NCBI GenBank assembly: GCA_017504785.1
Contig: JAFVQL010000002.1
Span: 1 to 49,323, forward strand
Reading direction: 5' to 3'
DNA: 49,323 nt
Source: Clostridia bacterium
GTDB lineage: Bacteria; Bacillota; Clostridia; Oscillospirales; CAG-272
Position numbers and translations under genes: made by a program
Notes under the pieces: model-generated
Seen by the model: the letters and a program-made list of their open reading frames with translations, nothing else
What the model was told of the DNA's origin: nothing
Database searches by the model: none
In this document: one piece after another, positions 44,101-49,323 of the stretch
Layout of the letters: the number at the start of each line of letters is the position of its first letter
Numbering within the stretch: position 1 is the stretch's first letter

Positions 44101-44806
44101 GCTGGAAGAAGATATCTCCGTTCTCAGCAGAGCCGCGAAGCGCGGGCTTCTCGGGATTCAGGGAGCGATCGCGGAATGCCTTAACGGCATCGAAATCCAC
44201 CATATCGGCAAGATCCTTATAATCCCAAGCGGCAACCTTCTGGATCTCGTGAGAGGTACGGAAGCCGTCGAAGAAGTTAAGGAAAGGAACTCTTCCCTTA
44301 ATGGTTGCAAGGTGAGCAACGGCACCGAGATCCATGATCTCCTGCGCGTTGGTCTCCGCCATCATGGCAAAGCCGGTCTGGCGGCATGCGTATACGTCGG
44401 AATGGTCACCGAAAATGTTAAGCGCGTGGGAAGCTACGCATCTTGCGGATACGTGGATCACGCAAGGAAGCAGCTCTCCTGCGATCTTATACATATTGGG
44501 AATCATAAGAAGCAGACCCTGCGACGCGGTGTAGGTGGTGGTGAGAGCGCCTGCGGCGAGAGAGCCGTGTACGGTACCGGCGGCGCCGGCCTCGGACTGC
44601 ATCTCCACAACCTTTACGTTCTGGCCAAAGATGTTCTTGGCGGGCGCGCCGAAGATGTTTTTATCGGACGCCGACCAGGTGTCGGTCACCTCTGCCATAG
44701 GGCTGGAAGGGGTGATGGGGTAGATAGCGGCAACTTCCGTGAACGCATACGATACGTGTGCGGCGGCAGTGTTACCATCCATAGAAATTTTCTTTCTTTC
44801 TACCAT
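41138..44806 (-). CDS. nifJ: Pyruvate:ferredoxin (flavodoxin) oxidoreductase
   Basis: Single-chain PFOR, 1222 residues, turning pyruvate and CoA into acetyl-CoA and CO2 with reduction of ferredoxin. Order: pyrimidine-binding domain (AYFTEVAAI-like start, [11 protein letters not shown] at about residue 30), gamma domain with [13 protein letters not shown], a two-cluster ferredoxin domain ([17 protein letters not shown] near 705, [13 protein letters not shown] near 760), and the TPP domain ([35 protein letters not shown] near 1010, [11 protein letters not shown]). All cluster Cys are present. ATG 44806 is chosen since GGAGG stands eight bases before it. This marks an anaerobic fermentative metabolism. 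Confidence 0.97.
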   Translation of the reverse strand: [1222 protein letters not shown]

Positions 44807-44874
44807 TGGTTTTTCCTCCATATATGAATTAATTTAATAAGCATTTTATTCGGTGCGATCCAGCACCAAAGCTT

Positions 44875-44903
44875 ATTATAACACAAAACATTACGAAAGT
44901 AAA
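44875..44903 (-). promoter_or_regulatory. Promoter of nifJ
   Basis: Minus strand TTTACT (44898-44903) and TATAAT (44875-44880), 17 bp apart, about 70 bp before the start codon. Confidence 0.8.
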
Positions 44904-45025
44904 TATATACATATAAAAAAAATATATTTTTTAAGGATTTTCGGTATTTTCCCGCCGCCGCGCGCGAGGCAGATGAAAAAAACGGCTTTTTTTACGTTTT
45001 TTGCCGCGAAAAGCCTCGTACCGAC

Positions 45026-45054
45026 TTGACAAAGCGGCGGTGCGGTTGTATAAT
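45026..45054 (+). promoter_or_regulatory. Promoter of trpS
   Basis: TTGACA (45026-45031) and TATAAT (45049-45054) at 17 bp, a perfect consensus, 37 bp before the start. The leader is too short for a T-box, so no tRNA-sensing control is seen. Confidence 0.9.
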
Positions 45055-45091
45055 TAAAAGATGAAAATGAACTCTCGAAAGGACCTTTTTT

Positions 45092-46087
45092 ATGAACGGC
45101 GATAAGAAAACCGTATTCTCCGGGGTGCAGCCCTCGGGCAACCTCACCATAGGAAATTATCTGGGCGCGATCAAAAACTTCTCGCGCTTTTCCGATGAAT
45201 ATAAAACCTTCTACTGCGTGGTGGATATGCACGCGATCACCGTGCGCCAGGTACCCGCAGAGCTTCGCCGCCGCACCTACGAAACGCTGGCTCTTTACAT
45301 GGCATGCGGCCTCGATGAAAAGAAGAATACCCTCTTCGTGCAGTCGCACGTGCCCGCGCACGCAGAGCTTGGCTGGATCCTCGATTGCTACACGATGCAC
45401 GGCGAGCTTTCCCGCATGACGCAGTTTAAGGATAAAAGCGCGAAAAACGCACAGAATATCAATGCGGGCCTCTTCACCTACCCCACCCTGATGGCGGCCG
45501 ACATCCTTCTTTACCAGACCGACCTCGTCCCCGTCGGCATCGACCAAAAGCAGCACCTTGAGCTTGCGCGCGACATCGCCATGCGCTTCAATCAAATTTA
45601 CAGCGATACCTTCACCGTGCCCGACGGATATATCCCAACCGATACGATGAAGATCATGTCGCTCGCCGCACCGACGCAGAAGATGTCCAAGTCCGACGAG
45701 AATGCAAACGCCGTGGTCTATATCCTCGATTCCAAGGACGATATGATCCGCAAATTCAAAAAGGCAGTGACCGACTCGGAAGCCGAGGTGCGCTACGCGC
45801 CCGGCAAGGACGGCGTCAACAACCTGATGACGATCTACCGCGCCTTCACCGGCAAGAGCTACGAGGAGATCGAAAGAGATTTCGCCGGCAAGGGCTACGG
45901 CGAATTTAAGCTTGCCGTCGGCGAAGCGTGTGCCGATGGGCTTGCTCCCGTGCGCGCAGAGTTTGACCGCCTCATGGCAGACAAGGCATTCCTCGAATCC
46001 GTTATGAAAAACGGCGCAGAGGAAGCGGTGTACTACGCAAGAAAAACCATGTCCAAGGTAAGAAGAAAGATTGGTTTTGTAAATTAA
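45092..46087 (+). CDS. trpS: Tryptophanyl-tRNA synthetase
   Basis: Class I aminoacyl-tRNA synthetase of 331 residues, the usual length. The HIGH-like motif is TIGN in VQPSGNLTIGNYLGAIKN (residues 12-29); KMSKS lies near residue 198 (PTQKMSKSDENA). DLVPVGIDQKQHLELARDIA holds the family's tryptophan-site segment. AAAGGA stands before the ATG. It has its own promoter and terminator. Confidence 0.97.
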   Translation: MNGDKKTVFSGVQPSGNLTIGNYLGAIKNFSRFSDEYKTFYCVVDMHAITVRQVPAELRRRTYETLALYMACGLDEKKNTLFVQSHVPAHAELGWILDCYTMHGELSRMTQFKDKSAKNAQNINAGLFTYPTLMAADILLYQTDLVPVGIDQKQHLELARDIAMRFNQIYSDTFTVPDGYIPTDTMKIMSLAAPTQKMSKSDENANAVVYILDSKDDMIRKFKKAVTDSEAEVRYAPGKDGVNNLMTIYRAFTGKSYEEIERDFAGKGYGEFKLAVGEACADGLAPVRAEFDRLMADKAFLESVMKNGAEEAVYYARKTMSKVRRKIGFVN

Positions 46088-46111
46088 TATTTACATATTA
46101 AAAGAAAGACA

Positions 46112-46146
46112 GTGGAAGAGAGGTTGACTATCTCTTCCACTTTTTT
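46112..46146 (+). terminator. Intrinsic terminator after trpS
   Basis: GTGGAAGAGA pairs perfectly with TCTCTTCCAC around a 9-nt loop and TTTTTTATT follows. The next gene starts only 8 bases after this. Confidence 0.9.
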
Positions 46147-46153
46147 ATTGCCA

Positions 46154-47074
46154 ATGAAATATTTATTCTTCTTTTTTGTTGCGTTTTTTTTCTCCGCAGC
46201 CCTCATGCCCATCGCGCGCCGCGCGGGGCTCGTGCTCGGTGCTCTGGACATTCCGGACACCGGCCGCCACCGCCACAAAAGGCCGACGGTGCGCTTCGGC
46301 GGCGCGGGGATCTTTCTTTCCTTCTTTCTCTGCACGCTTCTTTTTTGCCGCCCGCTCGGGAAAACGGCGGCCGCGCTTTTGCTTGGCGGCGGCATCATTT
46401 TTCTTTGCGGCGTGCTGGACGACACGCGCGGACTCTCGCCGCCGGCAAAGCTTATTTTTCAGCTGATCGCCGCCCTCGCCGCTCTGCCCGTGCTCGGCAT
46501 TCCCGCCGAATTTTCCTTGCTTTCATTCTCACTTCCCTTGCCCCCGCTTCTCGGCTACGGCTACGGCATTTACCGCTTTCTTCTCTATATGAACGGCGTG
46601 AATTTCACCGACGGGATCGACGGACTCTGCGCCTCTTCCTCCATCGTTGCGCTTTTTGCCTTCGGGGCCGTCTTTTTTTATCACGGCATGTCAGACGCGG
46701 GCATCCTTGCCTTTTTGCTTCTTTTCTGCCTGCTCGGCTTTCTCCCCTTCAATCTGTCCCCCGCCTCGCTTTTCATGGGGGACTCGGGCGCGCAGCTGCT
46801 CGGATTTTCGCTCGCCGTCTTTGCCATGACGCCGATCGGGGGAAGGCTCTGCACGGAATTTTCCTTTTTTCTTGCCCTTCCCGCGATCGACACCTTCGTT
46901 TCGGTGGGGCGGCGCATTCTGCAAGGAAAAAGCCCCTTTCGCGCGGATCGCGGCCACCTGCATCATCTGCTTTTGCGGGCGGGGCTTTCGCCGAAAAGGG
47001 CTTGCAAAATTCTCGTATTCTTTTCTATGGGAGCGGCGGCCGTTGGGCTTCTTCTTTTATTGCCGCCCGCATAG
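46154..47074 (+). CDS. WecA/TagO-type undecaprenyl-phosphate glycosyl-1-phosphate transferase
   Basis: Polytopic enzyme of the MraY/WecA group that loads a sugar phosphate on the lipid carrier for wall polymers. Visible in the 306 residues: DIPDTGRHRHKRPTVRFGG (about 32-50), GVLDDTRGLSPPAKL with the metal-binding Asp pair (near 85), MNGVNFTDGIDGLCA (near 145), SLFMGDSGAQLLGF (near 205) and the cytoplasmic loop RADRGHLHHLLLRAG (His motif of the WecA branch, near 275). ATG 46154 fits the family start, but no ribosome site is seen and the gene sits right behind the trpS terminator. It ends in TAG, the only intact gene here that does. Confidence 0.9.
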   Translation: MKYLFFFFVAFFFSAALMPIARRAGLVLGALDIPDTGRHRHKRPTVRFGGAGIFLSFFLCTLLFCRPLGKTAAALLLGGGIIFLCGVLDDTRGLSPPAKLIFQLIAALAALPVLGIPAEFSLLSFSLPLPPLLGYGYGIYRFLLYMNGVNFTDGIDGLCASSSIVALFAFGAVFFYHGMSDAGILAFLLLFCLLGFLPFNLSPASLFMGDSGAQLLGFSLAVFAMTPIGGRLCTEFSFFLALPAIDTFVSVGRRILQGKSPFRADRGHLHHLLLRAGLSPKRACKILVFFSMGAAAVGLLLLLPPA

Positions 47075-47108
47075 ATCATACACCGAAAAAGTCTTGTAAT
47101 ATCCGCAA

Positions 47109-48524
47109 TCAACGCGCGGTATCGTCGCGGTATTTGGGCTGAATATGGTAAAAATCCAAAAGGCAGATCAAGATCAGAGCCGTGAGCCCCGCCGTAAAGC
47201 CGCCGTTATAAAGCACGAAGCCGCCGTGCATCTCGGCGGTCACCGTGCAAATGGTTGCGCCGAGGAAGCCCGCCAGCATGCCGAAGCGCTTGCCGTATTT
47301 TCCCGCGAAGGGGCAAAGTCCTGTAGCGAACGCAAATCCGTTCACGTAGCTCTGCGTGCCGAGCGTCCATGCCACGGGGCGGCCAAGTGCCACACATCCG
47401 AGCGCGCAAAGCGCGAAAAGCGAAAAATATCCAAGGGCGATCGGCGCGATATTACGCACGTGCTGACCGTCCGCCGAGAAAGAGAGTGCCGCAAACACGA
47501 CACCGACCGTCGGCCCCGTGAAGCACGCCGCGGCGGGCAAGCCCGGGATCAAAAGCGGAAGCGCAAACACGGCGTTGAGATATGCGAGCAAAGCAAGACC
47601 GTATACGCCGAAATTCACAAAGCAGAGCGGCACGCCCATCAGATGATAGAAATCCGTTCCGCGGCCGCTGGCGCGGATCAGATCGCGGTAGCCGCGAAAG
47701 CTTTTTCCATTCAGGAAAAAGCCAAGCAAAAGGGCCGTGGCGAAGAGAAAAGCAAGACAGCCCTCGGCAAAAAGCCCCTCGGCGCAAAAGAGTGTCGGCT
47801 TCGGTGCATTCTCCGTCAGGGACGGTGCGGGCGCGGGGATCCCGAGGCTCGGATACAAAAACGAATAAAGGAAAAGGCCGAGAAGACCGAGCGCAAGCCC
47901 TGCCTTATACATATTGTAGCCGCGGTGCATAGCCGAGGTTCCGGGAAGGACCGCGGGGGCAAAGAAGCCCGAAAAGATCGAAAGCAGAACCGAAAGCACA
48001 AGACCGATCACCGAGAAGCCGAGCGCATCCCGATCCGGCAAGGGATAAGCGAAAAGCAGATCGCTCACGAACGGGGCAAGCGCGGTGCAAAAGAGCATCA
48101 GATGTGCATTCTCCGCAATACTGCAACGGCGCACGAGGCAATACAGAAGCACGCCGAGCATCGGCAGCCAAAGATTGAGAAAATTGAGTCCGTAAAAGCC
48201 GTGTGCCACCACCAAAAGATAAGCGGCAACCGCCGTTGCGTTGACGGGCATTTTGGAAAGAAGGATCACCGCGTTGGCGATCAGACCGCAAACGCCGACG
48301 TTAAAGAAGGTGACCGCAATGCCCGCAAGCGCAAAATAATCCGTCACCAATCGGCTCGGCGCGCACAGCATGCGAAAAAGCGAGGGAAAGAAATCCCCTT
48401 CCTTTAAGATAAGATGCGCGCAAAGCGAGCAAAGCAGGAAATACGCGCTCAAAAAAAGCAAGAAGCAAAGCATGCGAACGTCATCTTGCGTGCGCTGTGC
48501 TTCATTTTTATTTTTTTCTGTCAT
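47109..48524 (-). CDS. DUF1576 family membrane protein
   Basis: A 471-residue protein with about a dozen hydrophobic segments. The C-terminal part (TVTAEMHGGFVLYNGGFTAG) carries the DUF1576 signature, and TSAMHRGYNMYKAGLALGLL in the middle gives an internal echo (MHxG...YN.G/A), hinting at two related halves. Function unknown; a transporter-like role is plausible. CGGAG precedes the ATG; it has its own promoter. It converges with the glycosyltransferase gene, the stops being 34 bp apart with no clear terminator. Confidence 0.85.
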   Translation of the reverse strand: MTEKNKNEAQRTQDDVRMLCFLLFLSAYFLLCSLCAHLILKEGDFFPSLFRMLCAPSRLVTDYFALAGIAVTFFNVGVCGLIANAVILLSKMPVNATAVAAYLLVVAHGFYGLNFLNLWLPMLGVLLYCLVRRCSIAENAHLMLFCTALAPFVSDLLFAYPLPDRDALGFSVIGLVLSVLLSIFSGFFAPAVLPGTSAMHRGYNMYKAGLALGLLGLFLYSFLYPSLGIPAPAPSLTENAPKPTLFCAEGLFAEGCLAFLFATALLLGFFLNGKSFRGYRDLIRASGRGTDFYHLMGVPLCFVNFGVYGLALLAYLNAVFALPLLIPGLPAAACFTGPTVGVVFAALSFSADGQHVRNIAPIALGYFSLFALCALGCVALGRPVAWTLGTQSYVNGFAFATGLCPFAGKYGKRFGMLAGFLGATICTVTAEMHGGFVLYNGGFTAGLTALILICLLDFYHIQPKYRDDTAR

Positions 48525-48554
48525 TTTTTCACTCCGTTTTTGACGTACCTTAAT

Positions 48555-48583
48555 ATTTTACTACGATTTCTTAAAAAAATCAA
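48555..48583 (-). promoter_or_regulatory. Promoter of the DUF1576 gene
   Basis: Minus strand TTGATT (48578-48583) and TAAAAT (48555-48560), 17 bp apart, 30 bp before the start codon. Confidence 0.7.
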
Positions 48584-48703
48584 GAGGAAAACGACAGTTT
48601 TTGCGCTTCGTTCCGTTATGATAAAAAATCCGCGTTTTCGCTGTCAAGATCCGTACAAAAAAGCGAGGAAGAAAACCGACTTCAATTTTTTTTGAAAAAC
48701 CTC

Positions 48704-48732
48704 TTGACAAACGCCGAGGAATTTGTTATAAT
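48704..48732 (+). promoter_or_regulatory. Promoter of tRNA-Thr
   Basis: TTGACA (48704-48709) and TATAAT (48727-48732) at 17 bp, perfect consensus, 27 bp before the tRNA. Confidence 0.92.
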
Positions 48733-48759
48733 AACTTTCGTCCGTAACGGATATAGGTT

Positions 48760-48835
48760 GCTGCTATGGCTCAGTTGGTAGAGCACATCCTTGGTAAGGA
48801 TGAGGTCCCCAGTTCGAATCTGGGTAGCAGCTCCA
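48760..48835 (+). tRNA. tRNA-Thr (anticodon GGT)
   Basis: Full cloverleaf: acceptor GCTGCTA/TAGCAGC, D arm GCTC-AGTTGGTA-GAGC, anticodon arm CATCC-TTGGTAA-GGATG with anticodon GGT, T arm CCCAG-TTCGAAT-CTGGG, discriminator T and encoded CCA. Own promoter upstream, terminator directly after. Confidence 0.97.
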
Positions 48836-48842
48836 AAAAGAA

Positions 48843-48870
48843 AAACACCCTCGCAATAGCGGGGGTGTTT
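48843..48870 (+). terminator. Terminator after tRNA-Thr
   Basis: AAACACCC pairs with GGGTGTTT, continued by CGC/GCG inside the loop region; CTCTTTTC follows. Confidence 0.85.
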
Positions 48871-48884
48871 CTCTTTTCAGCGCC

Positions 48885-49323
48885 GCTCCCCATCAATTCT
48901 CACCGGGTTTTTGCGCTTTGCGCAAAATCCAGTTCGGTTACCCCGCCCGAAGATCGGGGTGCTTGCACACCAGGCGCAGGGCGTGGGTATTTTCGCCTTT
49001 GGCGAATACCTGGGTAGCAACGCCCAATAGGGGTGCTTTTTTCATTTCTTGGAGCTGCTACCTTCGATACAAACCGGGTTTTTGCGCCATTGGCGCAAAA
49101 TTCAGTTCAGGTAGCCGTAAGAGAGTCGAACGCACAAGCCCTACGGCGATAACTTTCCGCCGTTTTTGCCGTATTTCTCCTCATAAAGTCAGCACTTGAC
49201 TTCGTCAAAATCCGACAAAATCAACCGAAAATTTATTTGCCGTATGGTGCGAAGCAGTTTCGAAGTAGCGGATTTTTTCATAGACGAGCCAATTTTTTTG
49301 AGAAATATGCGGATATTTAAGAA
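48885..49323. repeat. Gene-free hairpin-rich tail behind tRNA-Thr
   Basis: No gene can be supported here. Two related units lie at 48902-48937 and 49073-49108: ACCGGGT, then a hairpin (TTTTGCGC-TTT-GCGCAAAA in the first, TTTTGCGCC-ATT-GGCGCAAAA in the second), then T(C/T)CAGTTC. A third hairpin, GGTATT...AATACC, is at 48986-49010, and CCCCG/CGGGG pair at 48941-48959. Pieces of the tRNA 3' end recur: CTGGGTAGCA at 49010-49019 in direct orientation and GGTAGCAGCTCCAA inverted at 49049-49062. Nothing is recognised in 49131-49323. Confidence 0.6.

Noticed and set aside
41366-44827. A 1153-residue open frame on the plus strand opposite nifJ
   Set aside because: It mirrors nifJ codon by codon, has no ribosome site and no recognisable domain. 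Codon bias in a GC-rich gene keeps the antisense frame free of stops.
45055-45091. A T-box leader for trpS
   Set aside because: The leader is under 40 bases and lacks the T-box sequence and specifier loop.
49200-49300. A 30-residue minus-strand peptide beginning MKKSATSK
   Set aside because: No ribosome site, promoter or relatives that I recognise.

Overview
The window looks like a piece of chromosome from an uncultured anaerobic member of the Bacillota, class Clostridia. Pointers are a pyruvate:ferredoxin oxidoreductase, a TPP riboswitch in front of ThiT, the rimO-pgsA order, DUF5685 and DUF1576 proteins, and Gram-positive style AGGAGG ribosome sites. Promoters are close to TTGACA-17-TATAAT throughout. 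TAA and TGA are the ordinary stops; among the intact genes only the one at 46154-47074 ends in TAG. The taxonomic placement is inferred from gene content, not from a marker phylogeny.

Layout. 1-417: three-plus copies of a 122-bp palindromic repeat. 453-3431 (minus): a sugar ABC importer (binding lipoprotein and two permeases), the last gene carrying an in-frame amber codon 14 codons before its natural end. 3757-10751 (plus): rsuA, tex, a DUF5685 protein, a DnaJ-like protein with a Cys-rich tail, a membrane protein, rimO and pgsA, closely packed or overlapping from tex on. 10878-13188: two very small genes and a Sel1-repeat protein. 13284-17479 (minus): a membrane-anchored trigger-factor-like isomerase, RNase HI and a large lipoprotein. 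17617-25436 (minus): a five-gene Gld-like ABC operon (ATPase, permease, two GldG-like proteins, a DUF4340 protein). 25591-29664 (minus): U32 peptidase, maf, nth and an RNase M5-like toprim gene. 29909-31860 (minus): a VTT-domain/acyltransferase gene split by a one-base frameshift. 32013-33039 (minus): thiT with its TPP riboswitch. 33092-34028: an AbrB-type gene and an XRE regulator transcribed divergently across twin operators, the AbrB gene interrupted by a small non-coding element. 34113-36694 (minus): HAD phosphatase, a methionine gamma-lyase-family protein, thiamine pyrophosphokinase. 36890-39749: a degenerate SbcD-like phosphoesterase divergent from an orphan Eco57I-type methylase. 39989-44806 (minus): ApbE and NifJ. 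45092-48524: trpS, a WecA/TagO-type glycosyltransferase and a DUF1576 membrane protein. 48760-48835: tRNA-Thr(GGT), followed by a gene-free hairpin-rich tail.

Most of the window is housekeeping. The most unusual content is structural: (i) a ~330-bp element at 33302-33632 with imperfect terminal inverted repeats and a nested array of GATGTT/AACATC repeats, each separated by a different small hairpin, sitting inside an AbrB-type gene; (ii) two other families of short hairpin units (1-417 and 48903-49115) whose stems vary in sequence yet stay paired; (iii) three apparently broken genes (amber permease, frameshifted VTT-acyltransferase, interrupted AbrB) within 34 kb.
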